DNA of 20,822 nt from Laetiporus sulphureus 93-53 (Eukaryota; Basidiomycota; Agaricomycetes; Polyporales; Laetiporaceae). The notes below the pieces were generated by a model. That model did no database searches. It was not told where the DNA came from and was given only the letters and a program-made list of their open reading frames with translations. Positions within the stretch are counted from its first letter, which is position 1, and the number at the start of each line of letters is the position of its first letter. The stretch lies in assembly GCF_001632365.1 (NCBI RefSeq), contig NW_024468530.1:491921-512742 (forward strand), written 5' to 3'. This document shows, piece by piece, positions 9,323 through 19,860 of the stretch. The translations under genes and the position numbers were made by a program.

Positions 9323-10983
9323 ATGTCCGCCGAATCTATAATACGCTGGAACTCAATTCCTCTCACTCTCCCGGAGGGTGAAGTAGATGATAATTCCCAG
9401 CATGCCTTGAAGGTACTCGTTGTGCATTTCTAGCACCCGTGGATACTTGCTGCATGCTGCTTTCCCTCCTGCTCATGTCCAGCGATCAAGGCCTGATGAT
9501 GACGCCAAGATGAATGATAACGAAGACGACGACAACATGTCTTTGGTCTCTCGATCTCCTTCACCCGACCCTCGTCAGGTTGACCCGATGAACATCGACA
9601 AGTACGACGAGTTTGTCAAGAGACCTCTGCGAGAGACCATCACAGTTGAAACGAAAATCAAGAGCACCAACAAGGGCTTTCTAATGCTTGCGGGTATGGG
9701 CTGGGTCGAAGGACAACCTTTGGGCTTGTCCGGCGACGGTGTGTATGTATTTGCCGCCCAAGCATCGTCGCTGACGCTTGCTTATCTAGGCCGTGTGGAT
9801 CCAGTTCCATTCTATGTAAAGAATGATCTGACGGGCCTCGGTAAAACGAGTCAAGATGTAGAAATGAGTAAGTACCGTGGAATTGGCATGTTGCGGCAGC
9901 TAATCAGCAGCACAGTCGAGTCGACTGTGGCTCAGCGTCGCGAGCTTGACTCCGAGCGTCAAATCAAAGAAACGGAAGAGCAGCGCAAGGCGAGGGAAGT
10001 AAGTGCTCGTGATGCGCTGAGCGTAAGGCAGAGTCTCATTGGCACGTTGACTCATTTAGGACACAGTGGCAAGACGTGTGGCCTTGCAGTCCGAGATATC
10101 GTCCACTCTTCGCGCCTTCTACTGCGAGCTCTGTGACAAGCAATTCCGGAACGTCGCGCAATACGACGAGCACACGAATTCATATGCACACCATCACAAG
10201 GCTCGTTTCCGAGATATGCAAGCTGCGCAGCGGGCCAGTCGGAATACCAAGGAAGAGGTGGACAAGCGGAAGGAAAAAGAGAGAAAGAGGGAGGAGAAAG
10301 AACTGCGGAAGATTGCGAAAGCGGCAGGCGTCAAGATGTCGAAGCCTGCGACACCTGCCGTGGTGACGTCCTCCATTGCAGCTCCGATAGGCGGTGAGGA
10401 TGAGGCTAAGCCAAGTGGCTTCAAGAGGCCTGGGTGGGCATCGATACCTCCTACAGCTTCATCGACAGCTGTGGCAGACATCGCTGCGCCAGCACCATCA
10501 GCCATCCCAAAAAGTTCCGGTTGGGCCACGGTATGCAGTATGGCAACAAGTTCCACGCCTGCCCCGCCTTCTACCGAAAGTACGAGCAGGCCTGCAGGAT
10601 CTCAACCATCGTCTGGCCCTGCGCCAGCTTTCAGAACGGGGGGTTGGACATCTCTTGATACGGGAAGTACCCAGCCGCTGCCACCTGCATCCTCTCGACC
10701 GCCTGAGCCTCCCGCGTGCGTCCCGCCTCTGCCTCTGACATCAGGGCAGCTGTCGTCTACGCCTCCAGCAAATCCGCCACTAAGCTTAGGCGGTCAGTCA
10801 GTGGCATCTGCGCCTTCTCAGGGCGGATGGGCACGAGTCTCAGCACCTCAGATTCTTCCTGCGGCCGCGTCGACACCCTCTACTGCAGTCGCACAGCCAG
10901 CAGTGCCTCCACGTCCCCGTCAGGAGGCTGCGCGATCAGGTTGGCAGCAGTTCAAGGCATCAGGGCCTGGCCGACGTAGATAA
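9323..10983 (+). CDS. GPATCH8-like G-patch and C2H2 zinc-finger protein
   Basis: Exons 9323-9412, 9483-9738, 9790-9867, 9916-9998 and 10060-10983 give 476 residues. The order matches animal GPATCH8/ZNF804-type proteins. A conserved YDEFVKRPLRET segment precedes a G-patch (about 95-125, GMGWVEGQPLGLSGDGRVDPVP, less glycine-rich than consensus). A helical RRELDSERQIKETEEQRKARE linker follows, then a U1-type zinc finger at 191-215 (YCELCDKQF...H.....H) and a Lys/Glu-rich helix. G-patch domains usually dock to and stimulate DEAH-box RNA helicases, so a nuclear role in pre-mRNA processing is likely by family, though not shown here. The last 220 residues are Pro/Ser/Ala-rich and disordered and contain five spaced GW motifs (see findings). 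It starts 198 bp from mph1, in the opposite direction, and converges on bdf1. Confidence 0.87.
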
Positions 10984-11241
10984 GTCCCGTCTTTTATCTG
11001 GTCAGACAGATTCTTGTTCGTACACACAATGAATTAGCACACCCGCGTACCGCTCTATGAGGCACAAGATAAGACATCGAAATAGTATACTAAGTAGCTA
11101 CATTTGCTGGGAAGTTCTGTAATTTTGTACGTACGTGCTATCGAAGAAGCGTATATGGACCGACACGGAGGCGATCGAACGAAGTACACACAGCGAAAAC
11201 GAGCGGAAGAAGTTGGTTAACAGAAGTCCATGCTCATTAGA
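10984..11241. other. Convergent 3' intergenic region (G-patch gene / bdf1)
   Basis: These 258 bp lie between two convergent stop codons. They are more AT-rich than the flanking coding DNA, as expected for 3' UTRs and polyadenylation signals of both genes. I see no further gene or repeat. Confidence 0.4.
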
Positions 11242-13905
11242 TCACTCCGAGTCGCTCGCTGAACTCTCCGAGCTGGATTCCGCCGAGGAATGCTCACTGT
11301 ACTCGACAGGTGCTGCATCGCTCGCTCGGCCTGGGGAGTGATCGTTCTGATCAAAGAGCTTGATGCGCTCCTCTAGAGCTCGGATCTTCGCCGCCTCAAC
11401 GTCTTCGTCCATGCTCTTGCGCTTCAGACCGCCCGTGCCTGTCCCCTTACCAGAACGGGCACGCTTTGTGGCGCTTGTTCGCAATGGCCGGATAACGAAA
11501 TTATAGAGCTTGAGAAGAACAGTCGCAGGAAGCTGATCGATCTCCAGCTCAATCTCCTCCGTACTCTGCGGAACCAGTCAATCTCAGATCATATAATGAG
11601 GGACGTGGAACTCACATCTCGAATCTCAGGTACTCCTTCATGAATGATCTGAATGACCCTCTCCAGCTTCGCGCCGTCCAACTTTCCGATAGTGTCGCTC
11701 AAGTCCTTCTTCTGATCAAAGGACAACACATCATCATCATTTGTTGACTTTTTGGCTTTTTTCCGTCCATTCGCCGCCGTCTTGGGCTGCTTTGTCGTGG
11801 ATTTGGACGTACTCGCCACGGGCACAGCTGGCTTCTTTTCTTTCCTCTTCTCCTTCTTCTCCGGCTTCGCGGCTTTCCTCTTCAACGAGTCGAGATTGCT
11901 CTTCATGTTCAGAATTTGATTTTCCATGCTAACAATCATACCTGAGGAAGAACGATTATGAAAGACAGCATGTCAACGTCGAGTGATGGTACGCACGTTG
12001 ACGCTCATCCTCACTGTCGAGATCCTCCTCCTCGTCCTCCTCGTCACTAACGGCATGCGACCGTAGCGGCGGAAGTTCTCTCCACTTCTCGTCAAAGAGA
12101 CGATCGAGCTCTCTGCCTGCCTCATGTACTGGGTTTTTCGGGGGATTGAAGGTCATCGAGTTCCTTATCATCAGCTTGAAGTCTTCACGGAACTTTTCAG
12201 GAGTATTATATTCGCCTTCCTGTAGCTTCCGTCTGATAGTCGACAGATCCATTGGCTTCTTTATGACCTTCGGATACTGGGGAATGTCCAGCTTGAGCCA
12301 GTCTTGAGACCATTCTCATGAGCACGGAGGCGTTAAACAAAGCGATGATATTATGCTTACCGACTGGCTCGTAAAAAGGGCTGGCGATGGTGTAATAACT
12401 CTTCTTATGTAGTTCCTTGACGATCTTGTCGCAGAACTTGAACTGCTCCGCAAAGATGTCATTCTTCGGTCCCTTCGCCCTCCTCGTCTTCTTTGGGATG
12501 TCAGTGTAGGGAAGGTCCTTGGGCGGGGGAGGATGGATTTCCCGCTTTGGCCGCCCACCAGCAGTGCTATCCTCTGTGCGCCGTATCACCGGGACAGACG
12601 TTGACGGTCGTCTAACAGGAGTCTTCTTCGGTGGCGGTGGCGGTGGAGGCGGCGTTGCGGCCTTCTTCACAACCGGTTTCGGCTTTCGCATGAGTTCATG
12701 AGAAGAGAATAGTCAGGTTATGGATGGAACATACCTCCTCAGGGGGTGGCATCTGTTTGATCTGCTTATCGAACACCGCCTCTACGCGTTTGCCCATAGC
12801 AGTGATTGGATGATCAGGGCCGTTGAACAGCGCGCAGTTGCCGAAAATGAGACGGACATCCGTGATGAACTCATTAGCGGTATGATAGCGCGGATTCAAG
12901 GGGTTAGGGTCGGGCTTGGATGGGTTCGACGCCGCCATCTTGCGTTCGACAGTCGAGAAATCCATAGGATGCTTGACGATGGAAGGGTAATGAGGAATGT
13001 TCAGCGCGACAGGATCGACCGGCGCAAGGAATGGACCAGCATCCTTGAGCTTTTTCAAGGTGCGGATAGTGGACGTGCCAAAGCGCCATTGTGGAACGCT
13101 GAGCATCTGCTGGGCAACCTGAGATTCAGCAACAGGTTGCGGCTCGGGGGAGACTGATGCTGGAGGTGGAGTACCAGTCTTCAGACAACGCCATCAGCAC
13201 GCCCGCAATGGCGTACAGGAGACAGGGTGCTTACGTTGGCGACCGATGCTTTCTCAGCGTCCGACAACTTCCTAGCTCGCTTAGCGGGAGGAGGCTTATC
13301 ATGATCATCGTGTTCACTAGTTGTATTATTAGGGTACGGAGAGGGAGCAGGAGCAAGCGAGTCGACAGCGGTCTCGGCCGACGATACAGCGGGTACAGAA
13401 GTAGGAAGGGGCGGCCGGGCAGGAGACTCGGCTGTGTGTCCGTTAGAAAGTCCGTTGGGCAGCGGAGACTGCGCCTCGCCGTCCGCCATCTGCACGTCGC
13501 CTTCCGTGTTCGACGATGCTTCCTCGGCCATCCGGACGTCCTCTAGGAGCTGACCATTTGGGGGAGGTGGTGTACCCTTCGGGGGCTCGATAGGAATGGT
13601 GTCTGATGAACGATGAGATATCTCGCACAAGAGCTAATGATGTTGACCTCACCTGGATCCACAGGTGTGCCAACCTGGGGAAGTACAGACGCGTCCTCGA
13701 CCGGTGTGTCTGACTTCACGTCTAACTTCATGGCCACTGGCTCATGTCGCACGTCAGATTCACGTTCAGTGTATTCAACATCGATTTTGATGTCAGTGGT
13801 GGTGGAATTGTCAATGGGCGTAGCCGGCGAGTCGACGGCGACCGATTCAGGGGATGAGATGCCGTTGATGTTGTTCACGCCGTTCGCGAGGAGCGCGTCG
13901 GACAT
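11242..13905 (-). CDS. bdf1: BET-family double bromodomain protein (Bdf1)
   Basis: Exons in transcription order: 13905-13653, 13602-13235, 13178-12735, 12682-12361, 12302-11997, 11941-11616 and 11565-11242, giving 780 residues. BET proteins bind acetylated histone H4 and help recruit TFIID and remodelers. Residues 1-207 are a disordered Pro/Ser/Asp-rich leader with a basic PPPAKRARK patch. Bromodomain 1 spans about 240-350, with HYPSIVKHPMDFSTVERKM and the acetyl-lysine Asn in NCALFNGPDHPI. A poly-proline and basic linker follows. Bromodomain 2 spans about 432-545 (SPFYEPVDWLKLDIPQYP, KKPMDLSTI, Asn in NSMTFNPPKNPVH). A coiled/basic segment (MIVSMENQILNMKSNL) precedes the ET domain (about 628-695, FDQKKDLSDTIGKLDGAKL to DQLPATVLLKLYNFV). 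The tail ends in SSAESSSESSASDSE. Both bromodomains have Phe where Tyr usually precedes the key Asn. Introns are 50-58 nt. Confidence 0.93.
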
Positions 13906-14137
13906 GTCTTGCAGAGGGGACGACGCGTGACAGTCACAGAAGAGTGACAGGAGGGCGAAGGGACAAGGGTGGATTTGGGGGAACAGGAGATCCGAAGTTG
14001 GGCTAGAGTCTTTATACGCGCTGCGAAATAAGGTTCGATCTCCCGCGCAGGGGCCATCTCCTCCAGAATCGCCCTCCTCCCTCTCTTTCTCTTCCTCCGC
14101 CCTCTCTCCGCGCTTCTACGTAAAAACTGCGTGCTAT
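13906..14137 (-). promoter_or_regulatory. bdf1 upstream region with a polypurine/polypyrimidine tract
   Basis: These 232 bp lie between the bdf1 ATG and the WDR70 stop, both genes being on the minus strand. They must hold the bdf1 promoter and the WDR70 3' UTR. Positions about 14057-14115 are almost pure pyrimidine on the plus strand (a GA-rich tract on the bdf1 sense strand), a feature often found near fungal transcription starts. Its exact role is inference. Confidence 0.35.
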
Positions 14138-16845
14138 CTATGCCTTGTCTTCCTCCGTCTGCTCCTCCTCTTCCGCCTTTGCGAACACGGGCTTGGGCTG
14201 ATTTGTGCGCCAGGCTGAGAGCAAAAGAATAAGGTTCACACGTCAGCACATAGCCGGTACCAAACATGCGCAAATACGCGATCAAGCGGCTCCATCAAAG
14301 ACCAGGAAAGTTTTGCGGCCAACTTACCAGCTGTCCACATCGGGTTCTCGTCTGTGTTTGCGAGCCTGAGCAATGCCTCTCTTGGCTGTGTGAAGGAGGA
14401 GAAACAAGTCAGTCAACTGCCAACATCGGTAGAAAAGGGATGGAGGATCAGCGGAGCTTGAAATCGCCGTAAGTCCGCCAACTCGTTCCGTCGCAACGCG
14501 CAGTGAACGTGTCGCAGCGGCAACTGCCGGGCTGCCTGGCGAATCACCTCGCGCGCCGACGCGAGAACGAACAGAAACCTCCCTCCAAGGGCGTCCGACG
14601 ACTGTCAACAAAGACCTGCCGCTGGCGTGACTGGACGGCGGGCGACCAGAGCGTTCAACCGACCATTACGGAGTCGGGCCAGGCATGATAGCCCAATGAC
14701 GCAAAAAGGAGCGGGTAGGATCAGAATAGGAACACGCACATCTTCATCTCTCGTTGTGTCCCGCACAAGATTCTGCACGACGTGTTGCGTGGCACTTGCA
14801 CCGACACGTCCACCACGGCCAGGACCAGTGACGGGCAACTCGGGCCTCCGACTCTTGCGGGGATCCATGCGCTCCTTCTCCCTCTTGCGCTTGCTGCCTC
14901 GCGCGATGCCATCTCCATCGCGGAACATCGGTAATGCGTGCGGAGTAAGGATGGTCGGGGCGGACACTGCATCTGACATATCTTCGACCGTCGCCTTCCT
15001 GGGTGCCCCCTTGTTGAGAGGCAGTTTCGCGCCGTTGATGGAAGTATGAGGGGAATACAGGACACAGATCTGGCCATTCGCTAGTCCGGTCACAATCTGC
15101 AGCATTTCATGTTAGCACATATTATTGATCGCACACCGCAGACGTACTTGATTGATCTTGGAGTGCCAGAAAACCTTCACCGGCGTTGTGCCAACCTCGA
15201 GCTCCTTCACGGACTCCAGGTTGTCCCTGCGCAAGAACATCAAGCGACCTTTTCCTCCCTTCGAGGTCGCCGCGGCGCCTGTCACAACATACTTGTCGTC
15301 CGGGCTGAAGATTGCGTTGGTTGTCGGATACAGCGTTGTAAGGTCAGACCGCGTTGCAAGGGGTTTCTTGAACGCCCGAAGATCCCACACTAGGCGCTGT
15401 CAGATCTAAATTAAGAGACCTCTGCTCGACTTGCTCACACTTTACTGTGTCATCGCCGCCCCTGGTGAGCACTGTCCTGCCGTCGACAGAGAAAACCAGA
15501 GAGCCAGGTTCAGTGTTTTTGGTATGAGCTGCCTCTACTGTCATGCTCGGTCGCACGAAATTTGATTTAGTTTGCCACATGTGCAGAGCGCCGTCTAGAC
15601 AAGCTGAGAAGGCACCAAGATGGTTAGTCGGCGTCACATCGCTTGGGATCCTGACACAAGGCAGGCAACGCACCTCCTCCAATCAGACTGCCATCAGGAG
15701 AGTACCCACAAGAAGTGACCTTCGTTCGGGCTCCTCGCTCCTTCGATTTCACGACAATCACAGTCTTCTGCTTCCGCTTGTTCTCAACGTCCCATATCCT
15801 ACATTGACTTCGGTTAGATCATCAACGTCAAACCGAAGACACCAGGCAACAGACCGTATCGTAGAATCAACGGAACTTGTGATGAACGTTTGAGGGTCGT
15901 GCGGATGCCAAGCGCAAGAGCGTAATTCGGCAACATGTCCGCTATCGTAGGAGGTGGTTAATCTCAATTACGGCATGAACAGGGACTTCTGTGCTCACGA
16001 TGTGTTCTTCATGTCCCGAATGTACGGATCACCCTTTACGAAAGTGGCCCTGCCAGTCAGGTCAGACTATCCATTCAGGGTAAAAAAAAGTGCGGGACGT
16101 ACAGCTCTTCTCCGTCACGGTCGTACAGCTTGGCCTGCATCGTTCCCGACAGAACAAGGAACTGCTGCCCGTCATTCGAATACTTCAGGTCGTGGATCTA
16201 CGTATACCAATCTGAATTCAGCCGCATGCCTGCCCTGAGGGAGAGAGTACGACATACGTAGTAAGTACCCGCGGGCTCCCAAGTTTTGAATGGCTTACAC
16301 CTCCAGTCCATCCCACCAAAGTCCCACAGCTTACAATCATAGTCGTGCGAGCCCGACAACACCCGCGCTCCTGATGGATCGAGAGTCAAGGCAGACACGA
16401 CCTTCGTATGATCTTTCAGCAATAGTTCGTGAGTGATGGGGAATTGGGGGGTGTCGTCGTCTTCGTCGTCCGAAACGTCAAATTCAGGCTCTCCTTCTTG
16501 ATTCTGGTCTGCGTGGATTTCCGGAGGAGGGGGCGGAGGGCCAATGTCGTCCACATCGAACTCTGATTCTGCTGGTGAGGGCGATAGAGCAGGCTGCACC
16601 TTAACATACGGCGTGCTTGCCGGAGCAGGAGCAGTCTCGTCTTCTTCCTTCCTCTGAGCCGCTGTTGAGGATCCCATTGTCTTGGGGGATAATGCGGATT
16701 AGAAGCAATGTACAGTAGGACTGAGACATCCGCTCACCTCTCCACGTTTGTTCTTCTCGAAGCGGTTTGGGTCGAGCTGTCTCTGCTTTGACTTCTTTCC
16801 AAAGCCGGAAATGCCCATCGCTGCGAACACATCCGTGTCGACCAT
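14138..16845 (-). CDS. wdr70: WDR70 / gastrulation-defective-like WD40 repeat protein
   Basis: Exons in transcription order: 16845-16738, 16680-16258, 16197-16103, 16049-15999, 15941-15855, 15798-15674, 15603-15439, 15389-15148, 15096-14740, 14385-14328 and 14214-14138, giving 595 residues. The N-terminus AAMGISGFGKK is the family signature. An acidic stretch follows, then WD40 repeats from about residue 120 (HTKVVSALTL...SGSHDYDCKLWD) to about 475. The family-specific C-terminus contains TPHALPMFRD, GPGRGGRVG, QHVVQNLVRDTTRDEDPRE and a short acidic end. In fission yeast and human, WDR70 works with Cul4-Ddb1 ubiquitin ligase to promote histone H2B ubiquitination at DNA breaks; that role is carried over by family. 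Nine introns are 49-113 nt, but the one at 14739-14386 is 354 nt. A plausible 5' UTR intron (16940-16852, GTAAGC...CTGCAG) ends just before the ATG. Confidence 0.92.
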
Positions 16846-17100
16846 GTTGATCTGCAGGAAGGATGAGCGGCAGTGTGACAGAGAATATTGAACGAGAATG
16901 CAACAGAGAGAGATAGCCCAAGAGTAGCCAATGCGCTTACATAAAGCGTGACTGATGACTGATGCGCGCTCTCTCGGGACGCGTCGAAGAGCGCGTCACG
17001 CCAAAGTTCTGGCGTCCGCGTGTGGCTATCCTCCTCTCAGCCCTCAGGAGCAACCTCTTGCGCATTCTTGCCTTTTCCTCTTCAGGGTCCCGCAGCTCCA
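16846..17100. promoter_or_regulatory. Divergent promoter of WDR70 and the 17101 gene
   Basis: These 255 bp lie between two outward-facing start codons. A perfect MluI box ACGCGT occurs at 16979-16984, with a further GCGCGTCA at about 16990. A probable WDR70 5' UTR intron occupies 16852-16940. On the plus strand a pyrimidine run ending in TTCAG just before 17090 could be the acceptor of a 5' UTR intron of the other gene. No TATA box is evident. Confidence 0.4.
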
Positions 17101-17873
17101 ATGCTCAAGCGACAACGGCCAACGTCGCCCGGTCCCTCTCCGGATGCTGCATTCTCGTCCGAGCCCGCACTGGACCACGACCTCCTCGAGCGGTTGGCTA
17201 AGCGCCGACGGTACTTCGCGCATTCACGCGACGACGTCTTGCCGAAGGGTCGCTTCGACCGCGAGGCACATGATGATGGGGATGTCGACGAAGAAGAGGA
17301 TGTCCATGAGGAGCGGCACCGCTCAGAACATGCACAGGGAAAGGCGCAGTGGCAGGAGGAGGCGGGGCTGTATAAGGCTGCCAATACCTTGCTGCACGAC
17401 TTGCATGCAGAACAGAGACATCGCATGATTTTTTCCTCCCCGACTGCGCCTACGTGCGGCACCTCCTTGTCGTCCCACGAACCGCACTTACCACAACCAT
17501 CACGTCAATCACCATTATTCTCGACGAATGCACCAAACATCCGAAATGCACCACACGAATCGTTGATGAAACATTCATCTGATTACGTTCCTGACAAAGC
17601 TTCTACCCTCCTCACGATGACTCCGTCGATAGATGAGCTTGAGGTCCAGAACGTCACCCAACGCTACGAGGATACCAATAGGTGAGCTCGCTCCAAATGC
17701 CGGGCCACATCTCGCTCACTCACTTTTTCGTTCCCAGAATACTTGGCTCTCTCTTTCTTAGCCGGAAGCACAAGCTGGATGCGCAACATGCGCAAGAGAG
17801 TACAGGAGCTGTGAGTGCATTGATCCGCTTTTCACCCGCCACTTCTCACTCAATGCCGCTTTCCACGCAATAA
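17101..17873 (+). CDS. Unrecognised small charged protein, probably nuclear
   Basis: I do not recognise the family. Exons 17101-17681 and 17738-17873 (intron 56 nt, GTGAGC...CCCAG) give 238 residues. I start at ATG 17101 (MLKRQRPTSP) because upstream codons fall in promoter-like sequence. Features seen: basic KRQR and AKRRR patches that could serve as nuclear localisation signals, an acidic run (about 60-80), and a helix QWQEEAGLYKAANTLLHDLHAEQ (about 82-105). A low-complexity Ser/Pro/His middle follows, then a short C-terminal conserved-looking stretch VTQRYEDTNRILGSLFLSRKHKL that spans the splice site, which supports the gene being real. A strong donor at 17811 (GTGAGT) with an acceptor ending at 17876 would give an alternative end (...STGAYINSA, stop at 17892-17894, about 223 residues). 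Confidence 0.65.
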
Positions 17874-17894
17874 TAGTACATAAATTCTGCCTGA

Positions 17895-18602
17895 CTTGTT
17901 TATGTCCCTCCATTCTGCCACTGCTTCTTGCTCATCGTTGGCATTCATTCGCATCTGCATCGCACGTCGCATCGCTTCCTACTACCATTGTCCACGTTAC
18001 TGCATTATGTACATCACCGCCCTTTCTATCATTTCGCATACACTGCATTCCACGTACCATACGATATGCATGCCGTCCCATAAATCGAAGACCGTCTCTG
18101 GTCTCATCCTCATCTGAACGGTGTTTCCACGAATGGAAGAAAGTGAGACTACCTTTGTTCCGAGTTCAGCGCCCCGCAGCTCTCATCGCTGATGAAGCGC
18201 CATTACAAAACAACAAAGCATCATAGGAAGCTCAAGGGTCAGTAAGGCTACCTGTCAGTACTAAATTCTCCCATGCACGACTACAGTAGCCGCCCCGACG
18301 CAGCGAACGCGAACGCCGACACCACGCTAATAACTAATGAACGCTTACACGTACTAGCATCCGATCAGCTAAACCACACCTCCTCCGCAACTTCCCCGAA
18401 AGCGACCATGCTTCCCAGCGAGCTCCGTCCGTTTAGCCGAGCAACGGGACAAGGAAGAAGCACCTAGTCAAACCGCCCAAACGCAGCCGCTCTCAGCGTC
18501 CAAGGGTGTCGCGCGCCCCCACCCTTCTCCACGTTCATCTCCCATATGAGAACAGTCACCGCAGACGTCCGAGTATGAGGCGACGGCGCTCGAAGTGGCG
18601 CG
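17895..18602. other. Intergenic region between convergent genes
   Basis: About 700 bp separate the 3' end of the 17101 gene from the frataxin stop. The left part is AT-richer and looks like a 3' UTR. The right part is GC-richer, with no ORF having recognisable domains. I checked by eye for tRNA folds, snoRNA box pairs and tandem repeats and saw none I would claim. Confidence 0.4.
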
Positions 18603-19534
18603 TCATGCATCCAGCTTGCTCACCCTGGTGAGCCCCAGACTGACCTCACGTCCGAACGCAGCGCTCAGCTCCCGGTCGAGCAGCTCGCCCATTGTGCGCC
18701 CGTCCCGGTCATACACCCAGTCGTCCGCGGATTCCACGTAGTCGTACCGCTTCGGGCCGCTGTTGTGACATGCTGACTATAAGCACTGTATGGAAGAGAG
18801 AAAGAAATGGTCGCACCTGATAGGTGAGGAGAGCCAGATCTGCTTGTTCGGCGGCTGCTTGTTGATCACGTAGGTCCTGTTCTCGCCGAGCTTCAGCGTC
18901 AGGACGCCGCTCTATGTAAAAGTAGCCGATAATCAGTATTATACACACAAGCAAGCACGGGGCGACGACATCGGATAGAAGGTGGGGGGAAGGGAGGGAG
19001 AGGGATCAGAGGCGGCAAGGTCCCCATTCGCCAGTCGAGACATCGCAAACCACTCACACTATACTCCACTTCATACTCCGGATCCGTCACCGTGTCAAGC
19101 AGCTCCTCGAGCGACTCAAGCATGCGGTCCATCGTCGCGTCTGCATACGCGTGATATCTCTCCATCGGCAAGTCGCTACGCGGGTACACCGATTAGCTCC
19201 ATCCTAACGAAACGAGGGCGGAAACGGAAGTGGGCGGCATACAGGATGGAGAAACGCACCTGTGTACTACCTGCGGCGGCGGTGTCGCGTACCGCCGTGA
19301 TTGATAACCTGTGGAGGGTAGCGAGGGTATGGAGGCCCATGCACACCGTCCTGCAAAGAGCGGTGTGCGATTCCGCACAACGATCGTGCTGGCTTTCAAC
19401 GTGAAGGAAGACGGCGTAGGCTGTGTAGATATATGACGCTTAGCAGCCCCGTCCAACGCACTTCTTGCAGTGCGCGCGCCCGTGCGGGCGAGCGTCCGCC
19501 CAGTCGCAGCAGCAGTGATCAAGGCCAGGCTCAT
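18603..19534 (-). CDS. yfh1: Frataxin (mitochondrial iron-sulfur cluster assembly)
   Basis: Exons in transcription order: 19534-19260, 19175-19058, 18911-18817 and 18759-18603, giving 214 residues. Frataxin works in the mitochondrial matrix with the cysteine desulfurase Nfs1 and scaffold Isu1 to build Fe-S clusters. The first 90 residues are Arg/Ala/Thr/Ser-rich with almost no acids, as expected of a matrix targeting peptide. The frataxin fold occupies about 95-205: an acidic helix ([23 protein letters not shown]), then [13 protein letters not shown], the near-invariant [43 protein letters not shown] and a closing basic tail. All landmark residues, including the [14 protein letters not shown] core, are present, so it should be functional. 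The second intron (146 nt) is longer than most in this window. It is followed, in the same direction, by nothing closer than the 17101 gene's 3' end. Confidence 0.94.
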
Positions 19535-19860
19535 GATCGAGTAAGATTTCCGAATTCACTGGCAAGCCTGGGGAGCACGAACAACTTGAGGGGGGAACGT
19601 CCAACCAGTCAATGAGCCCTCCTTATAATGTGCAGGAAAGACGTCGAGTGCTGAGAAACATGCACGACGTGAGAGGTCGGATGCGAGCCGCGCAGGCACT
19701 GGAACAGCGGCCGAACGATGAGAGTAAATGCATCACCGACTTGCCCTATGGCGTGCCCCCTCGGGTTAGGGTCTCTGACCATACAATATGAACGTGAATT
19801 CAGTCTATCTCATCTGATAGGGTATTCGTGACACTGTCCGTCCATCCTACACTAAACGCA
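19535..19860 (-). promoter_or_regulatory. Frataxin upstream region and vma5 3' region
   Basis: These 326 bp lie between the frataxin ATG and the vma5 stop (both minus strand). The part near 19535-19620 should carry the frataxin promoter and the part near 19860 the vma5 polyadenylation signal. No coding potential is visible, and I found no motif strong enough to name. Confidence 0.35.

Noticed and set aside
14605..14740. WDR70 C-terminus ending at 14605
   Set aside because: The read-through lacks the family C-terminus, while splicing to 14385 recovers PREALL and the acidic end in frame.
4570..16845. DNA-repair/chromatin gene cluster (mph1, bdf1, wdr70)
   Set aside because: They are conserved single-copy housekeeping genes with independent promoters. 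Nothing in the layout shows shared regulation beyond ACGCG motifs.
19267..19320. Additional intron within frataxin exon 1
   Set aside because: The only candidate (about 38 nt, weak donor) is too short for this genome and the frame is open without it.
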